A stretch of 64,000 nt of DNA, from the NCBI GenBank assembly GCA_041686375.1, contig JAWLEB010000007.1, positions 26,157-90,156 on the forward strand, read 5' to 3'. Made by a program: the position numbers and the translations under genes. This DNA comes from JAGXLC01 sp041686375. Lineage in GTDB: Bacteria; Bacteroidota; Bacteroidia; Bacteroidales; UBA12077. Positions 1-9,672 of this stretch are shown here, piece after piece; the stretch's first letter is position 1, and every line of letters begins with the position of its first letter. The notes beneath the pieces are model-generated. The model ran no database searches. It saw only the letters and a list, made by a program, of their open reading frames with translations, and was not told the origin of the DNA.

Positions 1-1
1 C

Positions 2-532
2 GACAGAAGTTATAATCCTTCCGCTTCCCTTTATACAATGCCTCTAACAAAGAAAAATCGGGACAAGATTGAAAATTTCTCTAATGTTGTCAGTGTGAAA
101 AAATATGAAAATACAAACCCGGAATCTGTTCAATATGATATATTTCCTGTGGATAAACAATATGAATGGACAGAAGACAATTTTGGGCCTCTCTATGTTC
201 CTGAAAAAGGTAAAACTATAGAACTTAACTTGAATAACCTTCCTCTATTTGAACGAATAATTAGAACACATGAAGGGAATGAGCTGGTTGTGAAGGACAG
301 TACAATTTATATTAATGATAACGAGACGGATGAGTACACTTTCCAGATGGATTATTATTTTATGATGGGAGACAACAGGCATAACTCCGCTGATTCACGA
401 TTTTGGGGGTTTGTTCCTGAAGATCATGTTGTGGGTAAAGCTGTATTTATATGGTTGTCACTCGACAGGGAAGGTAGATTTCTCAATAAGATAAGGTGGG
501 ATCGTATGTTTAACGTGATAACAAAAGATTAA
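2..532 (+). CDS. lepB: signal peptidase I, C-terminal part (cut by window edge)
   Basis: This enzyme cleaves signal peptides from exported preproteins at the outer face of the inner membrane. The reading frame is open to the first base of the window, so the gene starts upstream; the ATG at 38 is internal. The clearest signature is S26 box E near the end (MGDNRHNSADSR followed by FWGFVPEDHVVGKA), and the C-terminus around IRWDR is usual for Bacteroidota LepB. The N-terminal membrane anchor and the catalytic Ser and Lys lie outside the window. The gene is 32 bp upstream of a WbqC-family gene on the same strand, probably in one transcript. The family call is secure; only completeness is unknown. 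Confidence 0.95.
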   Translation, partial: DRSYNPSASLYTMPLTKKNRDKIENFSNVVSVKKYENTNPESVQYDIFPVDKQYEWTEDNFGPLYVPEKGKTIELNLNNLPLFERIIRTHEGNELVVKDSTIYINDNETDEYTFQMDYYFMMGDNRHNSADSRFWGFVPEDHVVGKAVFIWLSLDREGRFLNKIRWDRMFNVITKD

Positions 533-564
533 CAACCCATTTGCAGCAGTTTTTTAGATAGTTA

Positions 565-1248
565 ATGAATAATATGCAAATATCTTCAACAGCCTTGCTG
601 TCTGTAGCATATCTTGCTCCTGTTCAGTATTATACAAAGTTTTTTTTGTACGATAAAATTTTGATTGAGGCAAATGAAAATTTTCAAAAACAAAGCTTCA
701 GGAATCGATGCAATATTTTATCTGCTAATGGAGTCTTACCACTTACTATTCCTGTTCTTAAAGAGGAGCCTAAGGTAAAGACCAAAGAGTTACGTATTGA
801 TAATTCCCTTGAGTGGCAAAAAAATCACTGGACTTCTATAGAATCAGCATACAGTTCTTCTCCTTTTTTTGAATTCTATATGGATGAATTTATATTTTTT
901 TATAATAGAAAATTCAAATATTTATTTGACTTTAATATGAAAATACAGCAATATATTTTTAACCAACTGGAGATTTTACCTCATATAGCATTATCCGATC
1001 AATTTATTGAACCAGGAACTTCTGGTTATGATGATTACAGAGAGTCTATTCATCCTAAAAGAAGAAAACAAAGAGCAGATCCTACCTTTAAACCAGCTTT
1101 TTATTACCAGGTTTTCCAGGATAGGTATGGTTTTATACAGAATTTAAGTATTATTGATTTGCTGTTTAATGAAGGCCCAAATGCTGAGAACATTCTAAAA
1201 CAAAGTGTGGACCCGAATTCTTTTATCCGGCATAAAGGAGAAAAATAG
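565..1248 (+). CDS. WbqC family protein
   Basis: A 227-residue protein matching the WbqC-like family: the N-terminal AYLAPVQYYTKFF stretch, then ANENFQKQSFRNRC and LTIPV, followed by a Trp-rich middle (EWQKNHW). Members are often linked to surface-polysaccharide loci, but their biochemical activity is unsettled, so no reaction is claimed. In the Bacteroidota it commonly follows lepB, as here. No signal peptide or membrane segment is visible, so it is probably cytoplasmic. Its last 26 bp overlap the 3' end of the convergent methyltransferase gene. A second possible start is Met4, nine bases downstream. Confidence 0.85.
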   Translation: MNNMQISSTALLSVAYLAPVQYYTKFFLYDKILIEANENFQKQSFRNRCNILSANGVLPLTIPVLKEEPKVKTKELRIDNSLEWQKNHWTSIESAYSSSPFFEFYMDEFIFFYNRKFKYLFDFNMKIQQYIFNQLEILPHIALSDQFIEPGTSGYDDYRESIHPKRRKQRADPTFKPAFYYQVFQDRYGFIQNLSIIDLLFNEGPNAENILKQSVDPNSFIRHKGEK

Positions 1249-1930
1249 TCGGTAGTTTATTTAAATCAGGAGGATTTTTTTTCCATTTACCTATTTCTTG
1301 CGTTTTGATAAATTCGTTTGGGCTCGTTATATTGGTTGCTATACACAACAAAGAGTTCGAACTACATGAATCAAGCAAAGAAGAGAGTAACTGCATATTG
1401 CGATAAGGAGTTTCCATGAATATCTGCGTTTTACCCTCCGTTCTGGATATTTTTTCTAATTGCTTGATGGCTTTAACTCGCTCGTTTTTTTTGATAGGAA
1501 GATACCCTCGGAAAGCAAAATTCTGCCCATTTAAACCCGATGCCATTAACGCCAAAATGATTGATGAAGGACCGACAAGTGGAATTATTTCTATATTTTT
1601 TTTGTGAGCTAGTCTTACTATTTCTCCGCCGGGATCAGCAACACCCGGGACACCTGCTTCTGAGATAATTCCGATATCATAACCCTGATTGACAGGTTGA
1701 AAGAAATTTGCATATTCCTGTTCTGAGGTATACTTATTTAAGATATAAAATTTAATGTTGTCGATATTTTTTTCCCGGCTTAACTGTCTGATATATCTCC
1801 TTGCCGTTCTGATATTTTCGACAATAAAATGATTTAGGTTCCTAACTACTTCCGGGACCTTTGATGGTATGGTGGACTCTAATTGATCATCACCTATGGG
1901 TATTGGAATGAGGTAAATTTTCCCTTGCAT
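1223..1930 (-). CDS. SAM-dependent methyltransferase, RsmI-like (tetrapyrrole methylase fold)
   Basis: A 235-residue member of the tetrapyrrole methylase superfamily related to RsmI, which 2'-O-methylates C1402 of 16S rRNA. Visible motifs are LIPIPIGD near the N-terminus, the EAGVPGVADPGG loop, VGPSSIILALMASGLNG and FRGYLP. It is shorter than canonical RsmI (about 280 residues) and has EAGVPG where RsmI has DAGTPG. It may therefore be the short Bacteroidota paralogue rather than RsmI itself; its substrate is not shown by the sequence. It is convergent with, and overlaps, the WbqC gene. A TAATTTTG element on the minus strand at 1955-1962, 25 bp upstream of the start, is a plausible -7 box. Confidence 0.85.
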   Translation of the reverse strand: MQGKIYLIPIPIGDDQLESTIPSKVPEVVRNLNHFIVENIRTARRYIRQLSREKNIDNIKFYILNKYTSEQEYANFFQPVNQGYDIGIISEAGVPGVADPGGEIVRLAHKKNIEIIPLVGPSSIILALMASGLNGQNFAFRGYLPIKKNERVKAIKQLEKISRTEGKTQIFMETPYRNMQLLSSLLDSCSSNSLLCIATNITSPNEFIKTQEIGKWKKNPPDLNKLPTIFLLYAG

Positions 1931-2100
1931 AATACTGGATGTTCATATAAATTTCAAAATTAGTAAAAATAAAGTCGATAAGCTATTTGTATTTTTTTAC
2001 CGGAATATTATCCGTAGGTAAAAATATATAGGGCGACTATATACCTTTTTGACTTTTATTATCTTTGTTTGAAATTATGTAAAATTAAAAAAAGATAACA

Positions 2101-2862
2101 TTGAAAGTAATTTTTTTAGGAACTGGTACATCTCAGGGAGTTCCGGTAATTGGATGTGATTGTGCTGTATGTCAGTCTGATGATCAAAAAGATAAAAGGC
2201 TCAGGACTTCCATATTGATCGAGGTAGATGAGCAAAACATTCTTATCGATACCGGACCAGATTTTCGCATGCAGATGCTCCGAGAACAAGTGCGGAATAT
2301 TCATGCTGTCATATATACCCACGAACATAGAGATCACGTAGCCGGTTTAGATGATATTCGGCCTATAAATTTTCTCAATCAAAGACCCATCTCAGTATAT
2401 GCAGAAGAGAGAGTGCTGGAAGCTTTAAAGCAAATGTTACCCTATGCGTTCCAACAGGACAAGTATCCGGGTGTACCCAGTATTAATCTGAATGAGATTG
2501 ATCTTAAAGAATTTTATATTGGAAAGACTAAAATTATACCCATTCGTGCCTATCATTACAAACTGCCCGTTTTAGGTTACAGAATTGAAGATTTCACATA
2601 TATTACAGATGCCAATTATATCCCAGAAGAAGAGAAAGAAAAAATTGTTGGTAGTAAGTATTTGGTCATTAATGCATTAAGAAAAAAGAAACATGTTTCG
2701 CATTTTTCTTTATCCGAAGCGCAATACCTTGTAAAGGAATTCAGTCCGCGGCAAGCATATTTTACGCATATCAGCCATCAGATGGGTTTTCACAAAGAAG
2801 TCAACTCTCAGCTGTCAGATAATATGAGCCTGGCATTTGATGGCTTACATCTTGATATTTAA
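2101..2862 (+). CDS. MBL-fold metallohydrolase, PhnP-like
   Basis: A 253-residue metallo-beta-lactamase-fold hydrolase. It has GTGTSQGVPVIGCDC, a Cys-rich N-terminal loop with three Cys as in PhnP-type proteins, and the zinc motif THEHRDH near residue 76; more candidate metal-binding His residues follow (AYHYK, HISHQMG near the C-terminus). PhnP is a cyclic phosphodiesterase, but in genomes without phn genes the substrate is unknown, so only the fold is claimed. The start is TTG: the nearest upstream ATG (2077) runs straight into a stop, and MKVIFLGTGTS is the standard N-terminus. A TATCTTTG -7 element lies at 2060-2067, without a clear -33 partner. Confidence 0.88.
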   Translation: MKVIFLGTGTSQGVPVIGCDCAVCQSDDQKDKRLRTSILIEVDEQNILIDTGPDFRMQMLREQVRNIHAVIYTHEHRDHVAGLDDIRPINFLNQRPISVYAEERVLEALKQMLPYAFQQDKYPGVPSINLNEIDLKEFYIGKTKIIPIRAYHYKLPVLGYRIEDFTYITDANYIPEEEKEKIVGSKYLVINALRKKKHVSHFSLSEAQYLVKEFSPRQAYFTHISHQMGFHKEVNSQLSDNMSLAFDGLHLDI

Positions 2863-2965
2863 TTCCTTCTACAATCAAGTCAGCAAATTAAGAAAGTTTT
2901 ATAAATTTGTTATAAATTGGGGCTTCAGGCGTTAAACCCTATCTTTTGTTTTATAAAAACTAACT

Positions 2966-4696
2966 ATGATGATAAAAAAGACTGTATTTCTTACATTGTT
3001 ATTTGTGTATATTGCGCCGGGCATTATTAGTGCACAATCCGGTAAATTGCTTTTAATTGGTGGGGGAACTGAATATGGTGGTAGCGAAAGTTGGAATGGA
3101 GAAGCATTTGAATGGGCAGTGGAACAAAGCCGTAATAAGAAGGTAGCATTGATTTCCTATAATGTGTCTGATGATCCGGACTGGCTAACTGATCATTTTA
3201 TTTCAGACTGGGGAGCGGAAGATACCAAAAATTTTGTTATTGACTCACGCCATGAGGCTGATGCCCAAGATACATATGACAGTCTGATGGAATATGATGT
3301 ACTGTATATTAAGGGTGGTGACCAATATAACTACTATTCAACATACAATAATACTAAAACCGAGCAGGCAATACTGGATAAATATGCCGAAGGGGGCGTT
3401 ATTTGCGGAACCTCTGCCGGACTTGCTATTTTATCAGAGGTAAAATTTACTGCAGAAAATGGAGTCGTTTACCCGGAGGAATGTTTACTAAACTGGGATA
3501 ATCAATATGTGACTTTAGCCGATGATTTTCTTAATCTTTTCCCAGGTTATATTTTTGATTCTCATTTTTCAGAAAGGGGAAGGTTTTCAAGATTATTAGG
3601 TTTTATGGCTTACTGGCGCTTCACAGAGAATGCAACTATAGTAGGCCTGGGATTGGATGACATGACTGCAATGGGAGTTGATGAAAATAATGTAGGCACA
3701 GTGTTTGGAACAGGTTGTGCTAATATTTACCAGGTTTCCGATGGTCAAAGTTTCATACAGTATATGAATAGTTTTGCTATTGATTCTTTAAGTGTTAAAC
3801 AATTGCTGCAAGGCTGTACTATTGATTTTAACACCGGAGAAATTAATGGTTTTACTGAATATATAGAGCCTGAGCAAAAAGAAGAAACAGGAAATATTAA
3901 TCTTTTGGCAAGTGGAGCTGACATTCTGAAAAAAAATAAAACACTTCTGGAAAACTTTGTTGATAAATATGGAAACTCCTCAGATACAATTTTACTACTG
4001 ACCGGTTCCAGGCATACAGAAGCGAATAGTTTTAAAAATGAATTACAAAAACTGGAAACAGGGGAGATTCAAATTTATTCCGCAACATCGGAAAATACTT
4101 CTAACAAGGAGCTTAAAGAAAAAATTAGCCAGTCATCTAAATTGCTATTTGTCAATTTAGATGATGAGGAATTTGGTGAATTTTTACAGGGAAGTGCTGG
4201 AGAAAAGCTTTCCGAACGAATTCATGAAAATGGTATAACCAGCGCATTTATCGGAGATGATGCTCGATGGGCCGGGCACACGGTGATCGAAAATTATTTG
4301 GAATCCGGAGCCTCTTTTCATGGAGAACTAACTTTCCGAGAAGGACTGGATCTTCTGAGTGAAACTGTTATCATTCCAAAAACTTTTGATAATAGTGATA
4401 TTTATGAGAATACAGCAACAGCAATTCCCTATTCGATGGTAAAAGATACCTTGACTTATGGTATATGGCTGACAGAGGATAATCATTTTGAGTATTCTTC
4501 GGAAGAGGAAAAGACTTATTTGCATGCATTTGGAGAAGCCCCTGTAATGATAATAAAATCCAATGGAACGAATACCGGATTTTCTGAACAAACTTTAAGG
4601 GGTTTGGATGATCAGACACCAAGGATGATTGTGGGCTTCGAATATATGACTTTGTCTTTAATAGGAAATGATAATAAATATAAAATGGGTAAATGA
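2966..4696 (+). CDS. secreted peptidase S51 / cyanophycinase-like protein with a second degenerate domain
   Basis: A 576-residue exported protein with a signal peptide of about 23 residues ending SAQ. The N-terminal domain is S51 (cyanophycinase/dipeptidase E fold): IGGGTE near 31, YIKGGDQ near 114, the nucleophile elbow GTSAGLA with Ser150, and DSHFSERGRFSRL at 198-210 as in cyanophycinases. Residues about 335-520 seem to repeat the same layout without catalytic residues: ILLLTG, then LLFVNLDDEEF, an IGDDARWAG segment where GTSAGLA should be, and GLDLLSETVIIP followed by TLTYGIWLTEDN. I infer a tandem duplication with a dead second copy. The substrate is unknown; peptide or cyanophycin hydrolysis is only a family-level guess. 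Two adjacent ATG codons are possible starts. Convergent with the histidine kinase, 26 bp away. Confidence 0.82.
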   Translation: MMIKKTVFLTLLFVYIAPGIISAQSGKLLLIGGGTEYGGSESWNGEAFEWAVEQSRNKKVALISYNVSDDPDWLTDHFISDWGAEDTKNFVIDSRHEADAQDTYDSLMEYDVLYIKGGDQYNYYSTYNNTKTEQAILDKYAEGGVICGTSAGLAILSEVKFTAENGVVYPEECLLNWDNQYVTLADDFLNLFPGYIFDSHFSERGRFSRLLGFMAYWRFTENATIVGLGLDDMTAMGVDENNVGTVFGTGCANIYQVSDGQSFIQYMNSFAIDSLSVKQLLQGCTIDFNTGEINGFTEYIEPEQKEETGNINLLASGADILKKNKTLLENFVDKYGNSSDTILLLTGSRHTEANSFKNELQKLETGEIQIYSATSENTSNKELKEKISQSSKLLFVNLDDEEFGEFLQGSAGEKLSERIHENGITSAFIGDDARWAGHTVIENYLESGASFHGELTFREGLDLLSETVIIPKTFDNSDIYENTATAIPYSMVKDTLTYGIWLTEDNHFEYSSEEEKTYLHAFGEAPVMIIKSNGTNTGFSEQTLRGLDDQTPRMIVGFEYMTLSLIGNDNKYKMGK

Positions 4697-4722
4697 GTTG
4701 GATGATAATCCACCAACTGCAA

Positions 4723-6303
4723 TTATTTCTGCGGGAGTGTAAACCTGAAAGTAGTTCCTTTTCCAGGTTGACTCGTAACCCAAATCGATTCATTATGCTT
4801 ATTGATAAAATCTTGACATATAATGAGCCCCAAGCCGGTTCCTTGTTCGCCTGTGGTGCCTTCTGTACTTATCTGTTGTCCTTTCAGGAAAAGTTTGTTT
4901 ATATCTTTGTCTTTTATTCCAATACCCGTGTCTTCTACTGCTAAGACAGCTTTATCGTCTTTGGTTTCGTGGCGAAGGGTGATTTTTCCTCCTTCCCTGG
5001 TGTATTTTATTGCGTTTGATATTAAGTTTCTTAAAACTGTTTCGATCATTTTTTTGTCCGCATATACTTCTACAGGCTCTTTAATCTCATTTTGCAGATC
5101 AATCTTTTTACTCTCTGCCTTCGACTTAAACAAGATAAAATTGTTGTTTACCACATGCTCAAGATTGAAATTTTCTGGTTTAAAAAGCAGCTCTCCACTG
5201 TGAAATCTACTCCATTGTAAGAGGTTATCAAGCAGGTTTTGGGTGGTCTTGGCAGAACTAAAGATTAATTCGTGAAATTTTTTAACTTTTTCAGGTGGAT
5301 ACTTATCATAATTAATGCAAAGCAACTCAGAAAAACCAATAATGTCTGATAAGGGATTCTTTAAATCGTGACCGATTATTGAGAATAACCGATTTTTTGT
5401 TTCATTGAGATATTTTAACTTTTCTTCCGTTTCTTTTCTGTTGTGAATGTCAATATGTGAACCTAAAGCGCGAAGGGGATTCCCGTCTTTATCAAATTCA
5501 ACGATTTTTCCCCAGTTTAAAATCCATTTATAATCGCCGTTTTTGGTTTTTAACCGGTGTTCTACATTAAAGGCATCAGTTCTTCCCGTTTCATGTTCGT
5601 GTGTTGCTGCTTTTACTTTGGATAAATCTTCCGGATGAATCAAACTGATCCAGTCCTTAGCTTTCTGTCCAATCTCTTCAAGGGTGTAGCCCAACATTTG
5701 TGCCCATTGTTTGCTTCTGTATACTTCACCGGTTCTAAAATTTTGATCCCATAGCCCAATCTTGGCACTTTCTAACGCTAACTCAAGCCGTTCTTTGCTT
5801 TTAACAAGCTCCTGATCTTTTTCCTTAATTTTTGATAAATCTTTTATTATTAGGATGGTATATGTTTCCTCAGTATCCTGAAAACAACTAATGAAAATAT
5901 CAGAACTAAAGGAAGTATTATTCTTTTTCTTAAATATTTTTTCATTTTGGAGTGTCAGTTGTGAACCCCCAGTATGCGCTTCCATTGCCTGCTCGATCTT
6001 TCGATTATAGAAATCTACTTTACTTTTTAGAATCAAATTATCTATAGGCTGTCCGATGACTTCCTCAGCTTTGTAATGAAACAGAAATTCAGCAGCATCA
6101 TTGAAATCTATAATTTCTCTTTGAGCGTTGACAAATATTATAGCGTCCATAGTTGACTGCAGGACTACGGTGAGAAATTTTTTTGCCTTTTGGGTATCTG
6201 CTAAGTTATAGGTAATTTTTTTATTTTGATAGTTAATTGTATTTGAGTCAACTTCAGTATTACTTAAACTTATTTTTTGTGCTATTTGTCTAAATAATTT
6301 CAT
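4723..6303 (-). CDS. cytoplasmic PAS-PAS sensor histidine kinase
   Basis: A 526-residue two-component sensor kinase with no membrane segment. Order: PAS about 45-155, PAS with PAC about 172-290 (HPEDL, then GDYKWILNWG and an LGSHIDIHNRK end), a HisKA dimerisation helix with phospho-acceptor His312 in IIGHDLKNPL, and a HATPase domain with N box NLISNAIKYT, G1 DTGIGI and G2 GTGLGL. The PAS domains probably sense a small ligand or redox state. No response regulator is adjacent, so the partner is unknown. The HisKA/HATPase part closely resembles that of the kinase at 58694-59923 (LLDNLLQW and the STEGT lid in both), so the two are paralogues with swapped sensor modules. Confidence 0.93.
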   Translation of the reverse strand: MKLFRQIAQKISLSNTEVDSNTINYQNKKITYNLADTQKAKKFLTVVLQSTMDAIIFVNAQREIIDFNDAAEFLFHYKAEEVIGQPIDNLILKSKVDFYNRKIEQAMEAHTGGSQLTLQNEKIFKKKNNTSFSSDIFISCFQDTEETYTILIIKDLSKIKEKDQELVKSKERLELALESAKIGLWDQNFRTGEVYRSKQWAQMLGYTLEEIGQKAKDWISLIHPEDLSKVKAATHEHETGRTDAFNVEHRLKTKNGDYKWILNWGKIVEFDKDGNPLRALGSHIDIHNRKETEEKLKYLNETKNRLFSIIGHDLKNPLSDIIGFSELLCINYDKYPPEKVKKFHELIFSSAKTTQNLLDNLLQWSRFHSGELLFKPENFNLEHVVNNNFILFKSKAESKKIDLQNEIKEPVEVYADKKMIETVLRNLISNAIKYTREGGKITLRHETKDDKAVLAVEDTGIGIKDKDINKLFLKGQQISTEGTTGEQGTGLGLIICQDFINKHNESIWVTSQPGKGTTFRFTLPQK

Positions 6304-6418
6304 ATTGGTAATTTTGATATTCCAATAAAGGCAAAAACTAATGGTATAATAGATTGTACAACTTTATAAGAGAATAAAAAGGAGATAAGTCCCTGTAAAA
6401 ATAAAGAATTAACTAATA

Positions 6419-7069
6419 CTAATTCTTTAGATCTATTCGTATTGCAGAATCTTTTTTTTCTGTTATCAGCAAAGCAGCTTTACCATTTTCAAGCCATTCA
6501 ATATTTTTAATCATAGGTTGACTCTCATTGTACAGGGATGTTTTATCTTCCTCAGTATCATACCCATACAATCTATACGTTTTTCGGTTTTCATTGATTA
6601 AATGATATAGTAAAAGCTTTTCGTCTGGAGAAATCCAGAACTTTTCGCCATGATCTTCAATTTTTCTGATTTTTGATTTTCCGATGTTATAGAGGTAAAT
6701 GCCTTCATTTTCATTTCTCTTATTTTTTCGAGTATTCTTCAATGAGAAGCCAACCAGATTTTCACTATAAGCTAAGTGAGTTTGCCATGCTGCAGGCCAA
6801 TTGTTTATTTTCTCAAAAGTTTTAATTGTATGCACTTTGCCAGCATAAGGCTGGTAAAAAAATAAACTTACATCGGTTTTAAGCTTTGAGGTGTCTATAT
6901 TTTTTTTATCAGGTATAAAGGTGATGCTTTTATAAAATATAACAACAGAATCTTCACTCTGAATAATGCCTTCTCCAAATTGCTCTTTAACATGAGCAGT
7001 ATCATTTTGACAACTGAAAAGTAAAACACTGAATAAAAAGAGTGTACTGACTGAATATATTTTTTGCAT
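6419..7069 (-). CDS. putative lipoprotein of unknown function
   Basis: A 216-residue protein starting with a lipoprotein signal peptide: hydrophobic FLFSVLLFSC, lipobox Cys20. The mature part has short repeated beta-strand phrases that resemble blades of a TolB/WD40-like propeller (YLYNIGKSKIRKIEDHGEKFWISPDEKLLLYH, here described as a single blade pair), but it is too short for a full propeller. No known family is recognised. It is 115 bp upstream of, and on the same strand as, the PAS kinase, so co-transcription is possible but not shown. It is divergent from kynU. Confidence 0.7.
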   Translation of the reverse strand: MQKIYSVSTLFLFSVLLFSCQNDTAHVKEQFGEGIIQSEDSVVIFYKSITFIPDKKNIDTSKLKTDVSLFFYQPYAGKVHTIKTFEKINNWPAAWQTHLAYSENLVGFSLKNTRKNKRNENEGIYLYNIGKSKIRKIEDHGEKFWISPDEKLLLYHLINENRKTYRLYGYDTEEDKTSLYNESQPMIKNIEWLENGKAALLITEKKDSAIRIDLKN

Positions 7070-7234
7070 GATTTTTATTTCAGATATTCTTGCTACATCA
7101 TTTCAAAAGTATATATTTATATTGGCAATGTCAAATAATTGAAACGGAATAATATTTGGCCAGAGTAATACTTCATATAACCCGATAATAAAATTATAGA
7201 CATATAATAGTCAGCAATCCAAATCTTTATTTTT

Positions 7235-8527
7235 ATGGAAACATACATTAACACTCAGAAAGAATTTGCGAATCAGTTAGATCAAAAAGACAAATTGTCA
7301 ACTTTCAGGGAATATTTCTATTTTCCAGCCAATACAATATATATGGATGGAAACTCTTTAGGTTTACTATCTAAAAACGCTGAATATGCCTTAAAAAGAG
7401 TAATGAACGAATGGCGTGATTTAGCGATTAAGGGATGGTTATTGGGTAAAACGCCATGGTTTTATATGGCTGAGGAAATAGGGAAGAAGGCCTCAAACCT
7501 GGTGGGAGCGAAACCTGAGGAATTGATTCTAACAGGAACGACCACCGTTAACCTTCATGCTTTACTGACTACTTTTTATCAACCCTCCAAAGAGAGATCT
7601 AAGATATTGGCTGATGAACTTAATTTTCCTTCCGATATATATGCCCTGAAAGGACAGATTAAACTCAAAGGATTTGATTTCAATAAAGAACTGGTTTTAG
7701 TTCCTTCTGATGATGGTTATATGCTTGATGAGGAGAAAATTGTTGAATCTATGACTGAAGATGTAGCTGTAGCTCTTTTGCCTTCCGTTCTTTATCGTTC
7801 TGGTCAATTGCTTGATATGGAGTACCTTACCCGGGAAGCTCATAACCGGAATATACTTATTGGTTTTGATTGCAGTCACTCTGTCGGCGTGGTACCTCAT
7901 GAGTTTAGTAGATGGGGTGTGGATTTTGCTGTGTTCTGTAGTTATAAATATTTGAATGGAGGGCCCGGATCATCTGCATTTTTGTATGTTAATGAACGTC
8001 ACTTTTCAAAAGAATCTTTTTTAAAAGGATGGTTCGGGAACAAAAAAGAAACTCAGTTTGACATGTCACTGAATTTTGACCAAGAGCACGCAGCGGGTGG
8101 ATGGCAGATATCATCACCCGGAATACTCAATAGCGCTCCTGTAGAAGGAAGTTTGGATGTTATCAATCAAGCGGGTATTCAAAATATTAGGGATAAGTCA
8201 AAAACTATGACGTCCTACTTAACTTTTTTGATTAATGAGATATTAACAAAAAAACCATATAACTATAAACTGCTGACTCCGGAAAATTCAGAACAAAGAG
8301 GTGGACATATAGCTCTTACTCACCCGGAAGAGGCATTTCGTATAAATGAGGCTCTTAAAAATAGGGGTGTTGTACCGGATTTCAGGCCACCTGAAATTAT
8401 CAGGATAGCGCCTTCACCGTTGTATAACACATACAATGAGATTTGGGAGGTGGTAAATCACTTGAAATTAATTATTGATAACGAAGAATATAAGCAATTC
8501 TCCCAACAACGGGATGCTATAAGTTAA
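7235..8527 (+). CDS. kynU: kynureninase
   Basis: A 430-residue PLP-dependent enzyme that cleaves L-kynurenine to anthranilate and alanine (or 3-hydroxykynurenine to 3-hydroxyanthranilate). Seen: YMDGNSLGLL near 36-45, LTGTTTVN at 99-106 for the cofactor phosphate, FDCSHSVGVVPHEF with Asp212 for the pyridine nitrogen, and CSYKYLNGGPG with Schiff-base Lys238. Length is normal. No other tryptophan-catabolic or NAD-synthesis gene is in the window, so its role here (tryptophan breakdown or quinolinate supply) cannot be told from context. It is divergent from the lipoprotein gene and convergent with the prenyltransferase gene. Confidence 0.95.
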   Translation: METYINTQKEFANQLDQKDKLSTFREYFYFPANTIYMDGNSLGLLSKNAEYALKRVMNEWRDLAIKGWLLGKTPWFYMAEEIGKKASNLVGAKPEELILTGTTTVNLHALLTTFYQPSKERSKILADELNFPSDIYALKGQIKLKGFDFNKELVLVPSDDGYMLDEEKIVESMTEDVAVALLPSVLYRSGQLLDMEYLTREAHNRNILIGFDCSHSVGVVPHEFSRWGVDFAVFCSYKYLNGGPGSSAFLYVNERHFSKESFLKGWFGNKKETQFDMSLNFDQEHAAGGWQISSPGILNSAPVEGSLDVINQAGIQNIRDKSKTMTSYLTFLINEILTKKPYNYKLLTPENSEQRGGHIALTHPEEAFRINEALKNRGVVPDFRPPEIIRIAPSPLYNTYNEIWEVVNHLKLIIDNEEYKQFSQQRDAIS

Positions 8528-8581
8528 TACGGGCATCAGACATAACTATTTTAGTAAATTTAGGAATTGCTTTGTTTGTAT

Positions 8582-9526
8582 TTATACAATTATACCTTCG
8601 AGTAATGCCGCGACTGCTATCAAAAAATCTGTCGCCAGTACTGCAATAACATTCATAGCTAAAGCGGGTACCAGTTTTGGGGTATCATTCCCGTATTTGA
8701 AAGCTCCTGTAATTGCTTTAAATGCAAAAGGTACCGGGATTAGAGCAAGCATAAACCATGGTGAAACTATGTTAAAAAGAGCAGCGCCGATGATCGTTCC
8801 AAATGTAGCAAACATACCGCCTGCATAGATATAGGCGGCTTTTTTTCTACCAAGCCAAATGACCAAATGATTTCGTCCTCCTTCTATATCCGCTTCAACA
8901 TCTGGAAATTCGTTGATAAGAAGCAATAAAGCGGTAAGTATACCTGGAGGGATAGACATTAACAGAACGTCTTTTGGGAAAAGTTCAATGACAGACATTC
9001 CCGGAGATGCAGTCATCACAACATAACTACCCAGCACAACAAATGTTCCTAAAGTAAGACCTGCAAAAAGTTCACCTAAGCGAATTTTTGCAAGCAAAGT
9101 AGTGTAAAATAATATACTGAAAGCTCCTGATATGGACAACAGGAGTATTATCCAGTGTACTGTAATAGCAAAATAAATTCCAATTATTGCTGGTATTACG
9201 AGGGTTAAAACTGCAGTTCGGTATACATTCTTAGCGCTCAGTTTCCCTGAACTTAAGACGCCACTGCCACCACTAAAAGGTGTGCGATTGGTTTTATTAT
9301 CTATTCCTGTTTTATTGTCGGAATATTCGTTAAATAAATTTACGGAGATATGGGACATTACAACTCCAATGACCAATAAAGCAGCCTTTAGAGGATTAAA
9401 TGACACTTCCGGTGGATGATATTTCCACCCGAATGCTAAGCCAATTGCTACAAGTAATACAGCCAGAAGTAAGAATGGTGCCCGCATTTCTGCCAGCCAA
9501 AGTTTTATTTTTTCTTTTTTATTCAT
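8582..9526 (-). CDS. UbiA family prenyltransferase (MenA-like)
   Basis: A 314-residue integral membrane protein with about eight hydrophobic segments. The two Asp-rich motifs of the UbiA superfamily are present: NLFNEYSDNKTGID at about 63-76 and NEFPDVEAD at about 205-213, followed by the conserved GGR..LVIWLGR. Such enzymes attach a polyprenyl chain to an aromatic or other acceptor. COG1575-type MenA (menaquinone) is the nearest relative by motif, but the acceptor is not fixed by the sequence, so no symbol is given. It is the last gene of the minus-strand mevalonate run, after a 146 bp gap; its prenyl substrate would come from that pathway. Confidence 0.85.
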   Translation of the reverse strand: MNKKEKIKLWLAEMRAPFLLLAVLLVAIGLAFGWKYHPPEVSFNPLKAALLVIGVVMSHISVNLFNEYSDNKTGIDNKTNRTPFSGGSGVLSSGKLSAKNVYRTAVLTLVIPAIIGIYFAITVHWIILLLSISGAFSILFYTTLLAKIRLGELFAGLTLGTFVVLGSYVVMTASPGMSVIELFPKDVLLMSIPPGILTALLLLINEFPDVEADIEGGRNHLVIWLGRKKAAYIYAGGMFATFGTIIGAALFNIVSPWFMLALIPVPFAFKAITGAFKYGNDTPKLVPALAMNVIAVLATDFLIAVAALLEGIIV

Positions 9527-9672
9527 CGAGTTAATTTTTGTAATGTTGCTTCTAGAAGTTATATGCGTTTGTGTTATTTTAAGTAATGTATTCTCCTGCG
9601 CATTTTGATTTATTTCAGTTTTTCAAATAATAACAAATTATTTTACGATGTGTTTACTTTCCTGACAAAAAA

